Assembly (NCBI GenBank): GCA_051294375.1
Contig: CM119267.1
Span: forward strand, 7,199,205-7,263,204
Reading direction: 5' to 3'
DNA length: 64,000 bases
Source: Paraspadella gotoi
Lineage: Eukaryota > Chaetognatha
Both the position numbers and the translations under genes were made by a program. The stretch's first letter is position 1. Every line of letters starts with the position of its first letter. The notes below the pieces were generated by a model, which ran no database searches, was not told the DNA's origin, and saw nothing but the letters and a program-made list of their open reading frames with translations. Shown here one piece after another: positions 27,714 through 40,395 of the stretch.

Positions 27714-29564
27714 AGAGAGAGAAGAGAGAGAGAGATGAGAAGAGAGAGGAGAGAGAGAGTGAGAGAGAGACAGAGACAGAGCAAGAGGAGAGGGAAAGGC
27801 AAAGAGAAAAAAGGTGAAGAATTCTCTCCGTCGCAATTCGTGAAAATCGTGTTTAAATCCTTCTACCTCTCGTGATCTTGCTTTCACAGTGATCGCCAAT
27901 TTCACCTTTCATTTTTTCTCCTCGCTTTTCTTCACTTTTGCCTCCACCCTCTGCCCTTTCGTGATCTCACCGAAATGTTCTCCTCAAAAAACTTATAAAA
28001 AACCAAACCACAGGTTAACAATACCTCACAGATCTTAGTGCAGTCCTTTAACCCCCATGGACTCTTAATCTCCCTCTAACTCAGAATCTACTTTCTCTCC
28101 ACCCCCCTTTAAATTCTAGTTTCAGACCCTCATCGAAATTTCATCCGCGATCGACCTCATTTCGTTTCTTCGACGAAGGCCGACAGGGAAAGTTAGTTCC
28201 CGACGACGACGAAAAATAAGGAAGACATCGACGAAAGCCAGACGCCGGCAGACGTCGAAAATAGGAAAACGACATTCGACGACAACGACAAGCTGTGGGA
28301 GAAAATAATTCCGCGAATTTTGACATGGTGCTATTAATGCCCTCTGGGACGGAATGTGATCTATGGAGATATTATTAAAATTCAAGAACAGAGAAAATTC
28401 AATATAAAGACGACGACGACGACGACGACTGACGACGACCACCCAAGGACTTTTTCTACTTCCATAAATGAGTCGGCATCGTCGCCAGAGCGGAGATAGC
28501 GAAGGAGAATGCGAAGGGAGACGCGAGGAGAAGCGATTTCGGTTCTGCGAATGCGGAAGAGAAAGAAGCGGAATGAAGCGATCCATCCGTCAATGAAGGA
28601 AAAGCGGCAAAAATAATTGGGAAGAAGTCGCCGGCCAAATTTGTCTTCGGCAAATTTGCGGAGATTCCGGAGAATCTCATCGGGAATCTCCTCCAGAGGA
28701 TCTCGACGACAGACTCCGACCAAACTCACCAAAAACTGATCCCAACTTCATCTCTCGGAGGCGAACGACTCCAGCGTCAGAGAACATTCTTCTACGGGCG
28801 CTACAACAGCGACGCCGACGAGCCGCCACTTCGAACTCAACTCGACGCCCACTAATCTCTGCGGCGTCGAGTTTATTTTCGGGCGCCCGTCGGATTAGAG
28901 ATGCGCGGTGACGTTCATTCCTGGCGCCGGCGCCGAGAAACCGAACCGCCCAACCGTGCCCTGGAAATTCGATCGCAGCGCCCTTCCGTTTTCGAAGAGC
29001 GTCTCCGACCGTCACTCACGTTTGTTGGCCACGAACTCCGTCATTGGGTCTCGAACCCGTCATTGGGTCTCGGAGCCCCGTCCATTGGGACTTCGACCGC
29101 TTCCGGAATCTCGGCCTGTGCCATCACCAATCGCCCAAAACGTGCCGCTCTCTGAACGCCGCCGCGTTTCGCTCCGCCTCAATTCGCCTGCTTTTCCCTC
29201 CGCTCTCATTCTCCCGCCGCCTCGAAGCGCTTCCTTCTCATCACCCGCTACACCGCTGCGACAAGCAGTCCGCCGCCAGCCACTAGCCACCGCCCAGCCG
29301 CCCGTTTCCCGCCTTCCGTCGTCTCCCCCTTTCCTTCCTACGTCGAGCTAAATCGAGTTTCGCCGAAGGTTGGAATTTTTTTTCGCGGAATATTTCGAAT
29401 GGAATATTTGACTCTGAGGAAGGAAAGACGACGTCGTCGTCGTCGTCGTCGGTCGGTCGTGAGAAACGAGAAATTGATTGTCTTAAGGAGAAGGAGGAGG
29501 AGGTAAAAGGAGGAGGAGGAGGAGGAGGAGGAGGGAGGAGGAGGACAGGAGAGCCGGAAATGAA
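21331..29564 (+). repeat. 8.2-kb direct repeat, copy A
   Basis: Collinear with 29961-38287 over its full length. It ends at a GAGCCGGAAATGAA block that abuts a 25-N gap (29565-29589). Relative to copy B it carries many extra single bases (for example CCGTCAATG for CCGCATG near 28590), which break frames that are open in copy B. The error pattern resembles uncorrected long-read sequence. It lacks the roughly 400-bp stretch between two CT tracts seen in copy B at 34286-34707. Confidence 0.9.
27541..27790. repeat. (GAAA)n then (GA)n microsatellite, copy A
   Basis: A GAAA tetranucleotide tract runs into GA dinucleotide tracts. The counterpart in copy B is 36465-36620, and the tract lengths differ. 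Confidence 0.9.
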
Positions 29565-29589
29565 NNNNNNNNNNNNNNNNNNNNNNNNN

Positions 29590-29950
29590 CTCTCTTCTCT
29601 CTCCCTCTCTCCCTCTCTCCCTCTCCCTCTCTCCCACTCTATTTTCATCCCGCTCTCTCGCTCTCCGTCCAATCCTTTTTATGATCTCAGCTTTATCCTT
29701 CTCAATCTCCTTGTTTTTTCTTCATGCGTCCCTCCTCTTCTCTTTATTGTTCTATTAATATTAATATTCACACACTTTTGTGCACATGCATGCAAGACAT
29801 TTATAAATTACGTATTTCTTATCACGTGATTGAACAATTAACATGAATCATTAGGTAAATAACTAAATAAATTAAATCTTTTCTCTACACTTCGCGTTTT
29901 TACTTTTCACTCTCCTCTCTTCCCTGATTTTTTCTCTTCCCTCTTTCCTT
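29590..29950. other. Short unique insert between the two 8.2-kb copies
   Basis: A pyrimidine-rich start and end with AT-rich sequence between, bounded by a 25-N gap on the left and a 10-N gap (29951-29960) on the right. Nothing recognisable. Confidence 0.6.
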
Positions 29951-30235
29951 NNNNNNNNNNATTTAATCAATAATAATCAAACGATAATCAACATCTAATT
30001 TCCGGAAGCGTTAACGACGTCGATCAAAAACGAATCTTTCCACCGCCNNNNNNNNNNNNNNNNNNNNNNNNNNNNNNNNNNNNNNNNNNNNNNNNNNNNN
30101 NNNNNNNNNNNNNNNNNNNNNNNNNNNNNNNNNNNNNNNNNNNNNNNNNNNNNNNNNNNNNNNNNNNNNNNNNNNNNNNNNNNNNNNNNNNNNNNNNNNN
30201 NNNNNNNNNNNNNNNNNNNNNNNNNNNNNNNNNNN

Positions 30236-30412
30236 TGGCATTTGCAGATGGCACTCAGTGATGGAATTTGCAGATGGCATTCACTGATGGCATTGGTCGA
30301 TAGAAATCGCAGGTGGCATTCTCCGATCGCAATAACTAATGATGGCATCTGCTGATGGCATTCCCCGAGGGCATTCTCTAATTGCATCCGCTAATGGAAT
30401 CGACTAATGGCG
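30236..30412 (+). repeat. GATGGCATT minisatellite (about 13-bp unit)
   Basis: Degenerate tandem units of GATGGCATT plus a four-base spacer such as TGCA, CACT or CCGA. A 189-N gap precedes it. Noisier versions are at 20280-20470 (inverted) and 21535-21780. Confidence 0.8.
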
Positions 30413-30655
30413 ATATCAATGAAACGACGTTCCCCGCGGGCGTCTAAATTTTCGGCGCTCATGGGCGCGGTCGTCGATGAAAAAGCGGCGTCGCGTGTCT
30501 CTTTGCGGAAGCGAGGTCGTCAAACCAGTTCCGGAAACGCCCCCTAATTTGCCCCAAGCCCATAGACGTGGCGCTGGGCCATCGGTGGCGCTGTCTATCG
30601 CTTCAACGCCATCGTTGCGCATATTTCATTGTTCCTGTCGTCGTATGTTTGATTA

Positions 30656-31240
30656 TTGATTACACCGTTGATTGCACCGATGATTACACTTTTGATTGCG
30701 TCGTTGATTTCACTTTTGATTGCATCGTTGATTTNNNNNNNNNNNNNNNNNNNNNNNNNNNNNNNNNNNNNNNNNNNNNNNNNNNNNNNNNNNNNNNNNN
30801 NNNNNNNNNNNNNNNNNNNNNNNNNNNNNNNNNNNNNNNNNNNNNNNNNNNNNNNNNNNNNNNNNNNNNNNNNNNNNNNNNNNNNNNNNNNNNNNNNNNN
30901 NNNNNNNNNNNNNNNNNNNNNNNNNNNNNNNNNNNNNNNNNNNNNNNNNNNNNNNNNNNNNNNNNNNNNNNNNNNNNNNNNNTGATTACACTTTTTATTG
31001 CGTCGTTGATTTCACTTTTGATCGCACTAATGGTTACACTTTTGGTTGCATCATTGATTTCAATTTTGATTACACCAATGATTTCACTTTTTATTGCGTC
31101 GTTGATTTCACTTTTGATTGCACCGATGATTACACTTTTAATTGCATCGTTTATATTACTTTTGATTGCACCGATGATTACACTTTTGATTGCCTCGTTG
31201 ATTTCACTTTTGATTACATCTTTGATTGCGCCGTTGATGT
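30656..31240 (+). repeat. 24-bp minisatellite
   Basis: Tandem units close to GATTGCACCGATGATTACAC plus TTTT, alternating with a GATTGCGTCGTTGATTTCAC variant. A 248-N gap (30735-30982) lies inside. Because 24 is a multiple of three, it stays open in several frames and gives an Ile/Leu-rich octapeptide repeat, which I do not regard as a gene. Copies also occur at 19620-20050 (inverted) and 22020-22430. Confidence 0.9.
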
Positions 31241-31337
31241 TTTAATCTCCGCTCGATTCGGAGAATCTCGGATTTAACGGGAACGAAAGAGGAGATTCTA
31301 TTTTTAATCGTCGTTGCGCAGTCAGTGAATCAATCAG

Positions 31338-31358
31338 TCGGTGATTCTCAATCACCGA
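31338..31358. other. Perfect 9-bp hairpin
   Basis: TCGGTGATT and AATCACCGA form a perfect stem with a three-base CTC loop. It lies between the 24-bp and 19-bp minisatellites and is retained in the other copies (19500-19521 and about 22529-22551, the latter with one extra A). Confidence 0.7.
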
Positions 31359-31489
31359 CGGCGAATTCACTCATTTCCTCTTTCGACGTCGTGAAAAATC
31401 GTGAACGAGAAAAAAAAAATATTCTTCGGTGAGAAACTTTTGACGTCGGACGATGATTAAGGATTGATTCGGCGCGAGGGGAAATGTGA

Positions 31490-31672
31490 AAAAAAGGGTT
31501 CGATGTGAAAAAAAGGTTTCGATGTGAAAAAAAGGGTTCAATGTGAAAAAAAGTGTTCAATGTGAAAAAAGTGTTTGATGTAAAAAAAAGAGTTTGATGT
31601 GAAAAAAAGGTTTCGATGTGAAAAAAGGGTTAGATGTGAAAAAAAGGGTTCGATGTAAAAAAAGGATTTTTT
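31490..31672 (+). repeat. 19-bp minisatellite
   Basis: About ten tandem units close to GGGTTCGATGTGAAAAAAA. Equivalent arrays are at 19140-19380 (inverted) and 22690-22910. Confidence 0.9.
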
Positions 31673-32923
31673 GGTACAACAGGAGTTCCGATGTTATAGG
31701 GGCTTGTGTGATACTAAGGGCGGATTAAATTGAAAAGGAAGATTCCCGTTAAAAGTAGAATTAGTTATCCAATAGAAATATTAAAAAGAATATTATACTA
31801 CTTAATTCATAATGAAGCCAACTCCTAGAGTTGTGTATTTAAACTTTGAATTTATTCAAAACTACGTTGATGCCGACAAACGAGTCAATAATAACATTTT
31901 TTATTCAAGTTTTGTTTTAGACCATCCCTGTTCGACCCTCATAATCTTTTTCGAATAATCTCTCCCTCATTGTCCCTTTCCATATACTGCTCTTTCTTAT
32001 CGCCCACACAACCACCCCCTTGCCCCTTGCCCCCTTGCCCCCTGCCCTACCCCTTGCCCCTGAGACTTCCCCCTCTTCCCCTTATTCATTCCCCACAGTT
32101 GCGAGAAATTCGCAATCCATGTTAAGGGAAATTTTTAAAAATCAAAAAGTCAAAAAATAAAAGAAATAAACTAAAAAATAATAAAGTAAACTAAAATTAC
32201 AAAAAGTCCCCCCCCAAAAAAAATATTTCTATAGAAGCGTTGAAAAAGTTTCCTCTGCTTTTGCCGAATCAGTGTCTTTCTTGTCGTGGGGACTTAAAAC
32301 CCTGAAAACGGTCTCAAGTCTCGTACCGTGTCCCACTTTAGACCTACGTAAATTCTTTCAATTCTCCGTTCTATTTTTATCAATGTGACGTCGAAAAATC
32401 CCAGATGTTAAAACTGCTGACACCATTCAGCATTTTGCGATAGAGTGGAGCTCTCGGGAACAAACATTTTATTTGAGATATGTCAAAACGATGATTATAT
32501 GTGTAGTTGTATAATTAAAATTAATTATTAAGATCAAGAATTATTTTACTTATATTTTGAGTGTATCAGTATCAGTATCAGTATCAGAAATTACAATATA
32601 TTCGGAATTATATCCTTATAAATTTGTTAATTTTCAAAGGTGCAATTATTGGCAAGTCCCAGTGGTCTCACCAAACCTCACCCCTGCTAAACCACCGGGT
32701 GAGTCCGCACCGAGCCTCCCAAGTAAGAGTCTCAAAACACAAAACCCCAGGGTCTTCGAACCCCGTGTCCTACCATCCCCGGGTCCTGAGCCCTCGGCAT
32801 CTCCGCCTTTCTTTTTTTTTTTTTCAAACCGAATTTCATCGCGAAAAGAAAAACCATCAAATTTTTTTTCCTTTTCCTATAGAGTAGAAGGGGTTATAAT
32901 CCGACCCGCATAAATAAATGATC

Positions 32924-32924
<1 letters not shown>

Positions 32925-32973
<49 letters not shown>
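32925..32973. repeat. (GA)n microsatellite
   Basis: Pure GA tract in copy B. The counterpart in copy A is 24192-24262 and is interrupted. Confidence 0.95.
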
Positions 32974-32976
<3 letters not shown>

Positions 32977-34283
32977 TGATTCAAGTTTCCATCGCGCTAC
33001 TCGTCTATGGTGATGAATGACAAAGTTTTCTCGACGAAGCATATAACTTTCACGACGAATACCGTGGCTTTTTCTTTATCCGTTTTTATTTTCTGCAGTA
33101 ACATCCAAATCTCTAAAATTACCTAAATCTTCTCATTCACTACCAAAAAAAAAATATTTAGCGCTTTTGTCCAATTACCAGCCATATATTTTGCAATTTT
33201 TCGAACGACATCGGTTCGTGAAATCACGACTCCATTCCAATCAAAAACTTTCGCTGTCACCAATCATTTGCTCACATGATTTGGTTCAAATATTCGTTCC
33301 CCAATTATCAAAGAAACCACCTTAATTTTTTTTAATTTATATTATTATATTTTATTTTATTTCATTTTTTTATTTTTTTTTCAATCATCGTTAAAAATTT
33401 TTCATTCCATTTAGTTAACTCCTTCGCTGCTTTTTTTACTTGAAATCTTAAAAAGCTTTTTTATCCTCCTTTCTTTTGGAGTCTTTTCTACTATTTTCCC
33501 TTATCCCTTTTAGTATTTTCCATTATTACTCTTTTTTTCCTATCCCCTTTTCCTCTTCTTTTCCTCTCTTCCTTTCCTTCTTTACCCAAAAAAAAGTCCT
33601 TCTGCTCCAAATTGAATCTTAGGCCAGAAACTCTTTTGAAGAAAATGGATGAATCTTCCTCGACTTCGATGAGCGAAAGAAAAGAAAGAAAAAAAGAAGA
33701 AAAAAATCGGAAAAAATTTTATATGTACGAAAAAAAACTCGAAAATAGAAAAAGAAAAGATTTGCCACAATTATACCGGGGTTTTTTTTCTAGATTCTAA
33801 ATTTGTTAAGTTTTGTGGCTGCATCTGCGAAGTTGTTGCAATTCATTAAATCGTTTTCGATTGTTTTGGTCAATGACCCTTCCTCTTAAGCAGAACCGGA
33901 TATACCGGCATGGACTGAGTGCACAGCCAATTGTCTAAGCGAGTTCGTTTCCATTCCAAATGTTTCGCAAAAGTTTATTTCCAACATTTTATCGATCACA
34001 GATTGTGAAAGAAACTCTCTCCAATCCGTATTCCTCTACATTGTAAACACCATGACATTGTCATGTCCATGTCTCTCTCTTCCATTCAACGAAACAGCCT
34101 CCCAACATCCTTGCAAATCTCGCTAATCGAATTAATGATTCCAGCAACGTTGTAGGTATTTCGATAAAATCTTAGTATTCATGACTGCAAGTTTTTTGAT
34201 GTGGAAGAAAAATTGAAATTTATTATTCTCGAAGCGAAAGGCGAAAAGAGAAATATTTCTCGGAACGTGCTTGTCGACTTTGC

Positions 34284-34709
<426 letters not shown>

Positions 34710-36463
34710 TTCCGTCTTTGGAAGCCAATTTCTTTAATGTCCCAGAATCGAGATGCCATCCCGATTCCGACTTTAGTTCCCACTCAATTTTTTTTTAAAT
34801 AGGCAAAAAAAGCCGTTAAAACAAAAGGGAAAATTATTGTAAAGATAGAATGAATGAGAAAAGATGGCATTGAAGGTTTGCCATTAACGGAAGTTAATAG
34901 AAATTGATGGCAAACGAAGCAAAAAATAAAATAAATATATCGTAATTTGATTAATTCGAGTCAAGCATTAACTTTTAATGACTAAATTAACGATTAGTGG
35001 CGAAAAATTAAAAATAACGATGTTAGGGGCAAATTAAAAATAACGCATATTGCATAATCTGAACATTCATACTTCTCGATCACAACATAACGCAAGGTGG
35101 AATTTATGGCAAATAATGGCGGCTTTCGACAAAGTTTTGCCTCGATTCCAAACGAGAAAAATATGACGCGATAAAATGGAGAAAAAAATGAGGGTAGTTT
35201 GCAAAATTTAATGGAAATAAACGAGAGTTTTACTCTTTTGGGTTTATTCACTTTCTATGCATCGTCGCATCGCTAAAAGAGAATCTTTTTGAGTCGAGAC
35301 GAATAAAAGGGGGAAAAAGAAAAAAAAAGAAAAAAATAAGAGTGAGGTCATATTGTGTAGGAAGAACAAGATACGATTTAATAATAGAGGTGCAAAAGTC
35401 AAAAGTTTAAAAAGTCATTAAAAAGTTCTAATATTTGTGGTAGCATTTTGAAGCCAGAGTTGAAAATCGTGTATATATATTATATATACTCTATCATCTA
35501 ATAAGACAACGTTGTATAGATTCTCATTTAGCATGAATCTCACGTTTATGTATTTGTCATTTTTATTCGAAAGAAGAGCGACTTTTCACTTTCTTTTCTT
35601 TTTCTTTTATTTTTCCTTTTCTTTTTTCTTTGCTTTTTTTTTTCTTAATTTCTCTTCCTCTTCTGTTTTCTTCTCCTTTTCAAGAAACGATAATGAATTT
35701 AATGTTTGAGGATCCCAAAAACAAACAATAAAAATAATGAAGGAAAGGAGAAATTGAACCAAAAAAAAACAAAGAAAAGAAAAATGATACAAGATGGCCG
35801 ACATTTTGTTTTCGTTTTCAAAATCGACTCACCAGAGGGAGAGAGCACGAATTAATTTTACCATCAGTTTTCTTTTTTAAAAACAAACAAACAAAACTCA
35901 ACTTCGTAGATTGACCTCCAACGGGAAATTCCTTTTTCCTTTATAAAAAAAAAACCAAAAAAAAACTAAGCGACTCAAGACAAAATAAAAGAAAATCTTA
36001 AAATTAAAAAGAAAAAAAAAAAGAGGAAACGAGGAAACCAGAAAAACTCCTCTAACGATCTTCGCCATCTTGCGGAGAGTTTTTTTTTTCTTCTTTCGCT
36101 CGAGATTCTGACGTTAATGCCTTAAAACCAGACATCGCTGTTGTCTTTAACACTTCTTTTTAATGTTGGTCTTTTTTTTTTTTACGGTTGCACATTTTAG
36201 TTGATATATTTCGTTGGATTGACTCTTGCCTATATCAAATGCTGTCGCATATTTTATTCTCTTTTTTTTTGGCGACGCGTTAACTTTACCTCCTTGGGTT
36301 CCTGTTTCTACCCCAGCTTCCGAATCAGTCACTGATTTTTCTTCTCTCTTTTCCGTCGGAAAATCGCGACTCCCGGGGGAATAGTTTCCCAGACCTAGAA
36401 ATCGCGACCACCTGCTCCAGAAAAGATATGAAAAAGTTAGGGGAAGGAAAGAGAAGGAGGGAG

Positions 36464-36464
<1 letters not shown>

Positions 36465-36514
<50 letters not shown>

Positions 36515-36524
36515 AAAAGGATAG

Positions 36525-36604
<80 letters not shown>

Positions 36605-36620
36605 GAGAGAGACAGAGAGG
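36465..36620. repeat. (GAAA)n then (GA)n microsatellite, copy B
   Basis: GAAA tract 36465-36515 followed by a long GA tract 36529-36612. Confidence 0.9.
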
Positions 36621-37278
36621 CAGACAGAGAGAGGGAAAGCAAGAGAAAAAAGGTGAAGAATTCTCTCCGTCGATTCGTGAAATCGTGTTTAACCTTCTCA
36701 CCTCGTGATCTGCTTTCCAGTGATCGCCAATTTCACCTTTCACTTTTTTCTCCTCCGCTTTTCTTTCACTTTTCCCTCCACCCTCTGCCCTTTTCGTGAT
36801 CTCCCGAATGTTCTCCTCAAAAAACTTATAAAAACAAAACCCCGGTTAACAATCCTCCAGATCTTAGTGCAGTCTTTAACCCCCACTGGACTCTTAATCT
36901 CCTCTAACTCAGATCTACTTTCTCTCCACCCCCTCTTTCAAATTCTAGTTCGACCTTCATCGAAATATTCATCCGCGATCGACTCATTCGTCTTCGCGGA
37001 AGCGACGAGGGAAAGTAGTTCCCGACGACGACGAAAATAAGGAAGACATCGACGAAAGCCAAGACGCCGGCGACGTCGAAAATAGGAACGACATCGACGA
37101 CAACGACAACTGTGAAATATAATTTCCGCGGATTTTGACATGGTGCTATTAATTGCCCTCTGGGACGGAATGTGATCTATGGAGATATTATTAAAATTCA
37201 AGAACAAGAGAAAATTCAATTAAAGACGACGACGACGACGACGACGACGACGACCACCAAGGACTTTTCACTTCCATA

Positions 37279-39171
37279 ATGAGTCGGCATCCGTCGCCGA
37301 GCGGAGAAGCGAAGGGAGAAGCGAAGGGAGACGCGAGGAGAAGCGGATTTCGGTCTGCGAAATGCGGAAGAGAGAAGCGGATGAAGCGATCCATCCGCAT
37401 GAAGGAAAAGCGGCAAAATATTGGGAAGAAGTCGCCGCCAAATTGTCTTCGGCAAATTTGCGGAGATTCCGGAGAATCTCATCGGGAAATCCTCCAAGGA
37501 TCTCGACGACAGACTCCGACCAACTCACCCAAACTGATCCCAACTTCATCTCTCGGAGGCGACGACTCCGCGTCAGAGAACATTCTCTACGGCGCTACAA
37601 CAGCGACGCCGACGGCGCCGCCACTTCGAACTCAATCTCGACGCCCACTAATCTCGCGGCGTCGAGTTTATTTTCGGCGCCGTCGGATTAGAGATGCCGG
37701 GACGTCATTCCGGCGCCGGCGCCGAGAACCGAACGCCACCTGCCTGAAATTCGATCGCAGCGCCCTTCGTTTCGAAGAGCGTCTCCGCCGTCACCCGTTT
37801 GGCCACGAACTCCGTCATTGGGTCTCGGAACCCCGTCATTGGGTCTCGGAGCCCCGTCATTGGGACTCCGAACCGCTTCCGGACTCTCGCCTGTGCCATC
37901 CCATCGCCAAAACGTGCCGCTCTCTGAACGCCGCCGCTTCGCTCCGCCTCAATTCCGCCTCTTTTCCCTCCGCTCTCATTCCCCGCCGCCTCGAGCCCGC
38001 TTCCTTCTCTCCCCGCTCCCGCTGCGACAGCGCCGCCGCAGCCACAGCCACCGCCCCCGCCGCCCGTTTCCGCCTTCCGTCGTCTCCCCCTTTCCCTTCC
38101 TACGTCGAGCTAAATTCGAGTTTCGCCGAAGGATGGAATTTTTCGCGGAATTTTCGATGGAATTTTGACTCTGAGGAGGAAAGACGTCGTCGTCGTCGTC
38201 GTCGTGAGAAACGAGAAATTGATTGTCTTAAGGAGAAGGAGGAGGAGGAGGAGGAGGAGGAGGAGGAGGAGGAGGAGCCGGAAATGAAACGTCGGCCGAA
38301 AAAAGTCGCCGGAATCGATGAGTCGTTCGACCGCGAAATCGAACGTCAAAAACGACGACGACGACGACGAAGAAAAATCGAGGAAAAAAATGGAAAGAAA
38401 AACAAAATGGCGGAAGACGAACCTCATGGGCGAGTTGAGGGATTGTGCGCCCGATTGCCCGACAATCCGAGTCCTCAGCCCGACGACGTCTCTCCCTCCG
38501 CCCGTCATACATTCGCCGCGCCCTCTGCCCGATCTCCTTCGACTCTCTCCGAGGCACTCACCTTCTCCTTTCACAAACCCCGTGATTCGCGGAACTTTTC
38601 TCAACCTTCACTAATGGATTCTTCGACGGGCGTTCACGATTCTTCGTCTCACTCTCCTTCACGTTCGTCAGACTCGGTGCTCTCTCCCACTTCCCTTCCT
38701 CCCTCCACCTCTCCCAACCTCCTCCGCCTCTCCTCCATCCTCTCCCAACCTCCTCCGCCCTCTTCCTCCACCCTCTTCCAACCTCCTCCGCCCTCTTCCT
38801 CCATCCTCTCCCAACCTCCTCCACCTCTTCTCCACCTCTCCAACCTCCTCGCCCCTCCTCCACCCTCTCCCAACCTCCTCCGCCCTCTTCCTCCACCCTC
38901 TCCCCACCTCCTCCACCCTCTTCCTCCATCCTCTCCCAACCTCCTCCACCCTCTTCCCTCCACCCTCTCCCACCATCCTCCGCCCTCTTCCCACCCTCTC
39001 CACCATCCTCCGCCCTCTTCCTCCACCCTCTCCTCACCTCCTCCGCCTTCTTCCTCCATCTTCCCGCCATCCCACACCCTCCTTCCTTCCTCCACCCTCT
39101 CCCACCATCCTCCGCCCTCTTCCTCTCTCCGACGACGAATTCGCCGCGAAACGAAGATGACGAATTTAAAT

Positions 39172-39205
<34 letters not shown>

Positions 39206-39258
39206 CTCTCTCGAACGAGGCGCAGGGGAAAAGGGAGAGCAGAGGTAGGATAGAATGA
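37279..39258 (+). CDS. Long GC-rich open frame, coding status doubtful
   Basis: An uninterrupted frame of about 659 codons opens at ATG 37279. In order it gives a basic Lys/Arg-rich N-terminus, a three-fold heptapeptide repeat RHWVSEP near residues 178-198, Arg-rich and Glu-rich runs from GAC/GGA trinucleotide tracts (about residues 300-335), a KMAEDEPHGRVEGLCARLPD stretch, and a Pro/Ser/Leu tail from a CTCC minisatellite (38690-39130). No domain is recognised. Much of the length comes from repeats that cannot contain stop codons. A second frame (37362-37691) is equally protein-like, and the duplicate at 28446-29564 is broken by indels. It may be part of a gene, for example several exons, or a compositional accident. 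Confidence 0.18.
37362..37691 (+). CDS. Alternative open frame within the GC-rich block
   Basis: A 109-codon frame overlaps the longer one in a different phase. Its product is mixed in composition (KAAKYWEEVAAKLSSANL near residues 18-35, and a Ser/Asn/Thr-rich end closing in SAPSD and TAG), with fewer obvious repeats than the longer frame. No family is recognised. At most one of the two overlapping frames is likely to be used. The copy near 28540-28890 has shifts that interrupt it, probably sequencing errors. Confidence 0.15.
   Translation: MRKREADEAIHPHEGKAAKYWEEVAAKLSSANLRRFRRISSGNPPRISTTDSDQLTQTDPNFISRRRRLRVREHSLRRYNSDADGAATSNSISTPTNLAASSLFSAPSD
38228..38278. repeat. (GGA)n microsatellite
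   Basis: GGA trinucleotide tract preceded by a (GTC)n tract at 38185-38208. Both also occur in copy A (29428-29540). Confidence 0.95.
38690..39130 (+). repeat. CTCC-rich minisatellite, about 30-36-bp units
   Basis: Degenerate tandem units built from CTCCTCCGCCCTCTTCCTCC and CACCCTCTCCCAAC. The + strand is almost entirely pyrimidine with occasional A and G, so long frames exist on both strands. Confidence 0.85.
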
Positions 39259-39320
39259 ATGAATGAATGAATGAATGAATGAATGAATGAATGAATGAAT
39301 GAATGAATGAATGAATGAAT
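39173..39320. repeat. (GTC)n and (GAAT)n microsatellites
   Basis: A GTC/CGT trinucleotide tract at 39173-39202 and a (GAAT)n tract at 39255-39320, about 50 bp apart. Confidence 0.95.
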
Positions 39321-39878
39321 ACTTGAGTGAATGCATGAGAGAATACATAAATGAATGAAAAAAATGCTTAAAAAAAAAAAGAAAATTCCTTAAATGCATA
39401 CTAAAAAAAGTGAGTATGGCGTGAGAAAGTGCTGGGAGCCGTCAAGATAAGATGAGTGAAGTGATCCGTTGAAATTGAAACTGTCATCTCTCTTCTGCGA
39501 TAAGTTCAACGAAAAAATGTTCGGTCGGTTAGAGAAAAATGAACAAAAAATTATAGAAAATTCATTTGAAAAAAAAACAAACTTTAGTTTGTATGTGAAA
39601 ATGTATGAATTGAGAAGAAAAAAAAACATTTAAAACGGGTCATATTTAGATAGATAAAAATTGATTTGTGCAAATTTAAATTGAAATAAATTTTCATTTA
39701 TCGATTTGTTCATCGTTTGGTTCGATTAAGTTGTATTGTATTGTATTGTATTGTATTGTATTATATTGTTCCGTAAAATGTTCAGTTCATTCTTATTTCT
39801 CGTCGAACTTCATTCAAGGTCGAAGGAACTTAGGAGCTCAACGAGAAAAAAGTTGAAAACGACAGAAATTTATTAGGG

Positions 39879-39911
<33 letters not shown>

Positions 39912-40395
39912 TTCGTGCTCTCTCGTGCTGCATCTCTGCATGCTCTCTCTCTCTCTCTCTCTCTCTCGCTCTCTCTCTTTCAGCGGCTAGCTCTATGAAG
40001 CCCCCGCGGGTCATGACGGGGGAGGGTTAGGGGAAGAAACTCGGGGTTTGATCCTTTCCATGATTCATATGGACCCCCAATTCTACTTCACCTAGACTCC
40101 CCTCTCTCAATCCCAATAACTGTTCTCTTTACCCCTCTCCTCCGTCACTCCCTCTTTGCTACCCCGATCTGCGCTGTCCGGGGTGGGGGGTCATTCGGAA
40201 AAAGGGCACCATAAAGAAGTAATAGAAGTAATTTCTCTCGGGGGAAACCTCAAATTTAGGCGACCGATTGCCACCGAGTATTTCTTCTTTTTTTTTCCAG
40301 TGAGAAACAAAAAAAAATACAGTCAGAAAAAACATATACATTTTTTTTTACTTAGTTTTATGATTAAATCCAGAGGGCGCCTTTCGATCTATTTT
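39321..40395. other. Gene-free stretch with (TTGTA)n and (CT)n
   Basis: AT-rich sequence with a (TTGTA)n tract at 39732-39765 and CT tracts at 39881-39980. A short C/G-rich block lies at 39998-40030. No coding signal was seen. Confidence 0.55.

Noticed and set aside
27310-27905. Charged coiled-coil-like frames and Ser/Leu frames on opposite strands
   Set aside because: Both derive from the GAAA and GA microsatellites.
30568-31245. Ile/Leu-rich frame through the 24-bp minisatellite, looking like membrane segments
   Set aside because: The unit length is a multiple of three, so the frame stays open, and more than a third of it is N. There is no start context or conserved flanking domain.
31338-31358. 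Helitron 3' end suggested by the hairpin
   Set aside because: The hairpin is not followed at the right distance by a CTRR terminus, and no 5' TC start or Rep/helicase frame is present.
38558-39095. Minus-strand Gly/Glu/Arg-rich frames of up to 170 codons
   Set aside because: They are the reverse translation of the CTCC-rich minisatellite, open in several frames at once.
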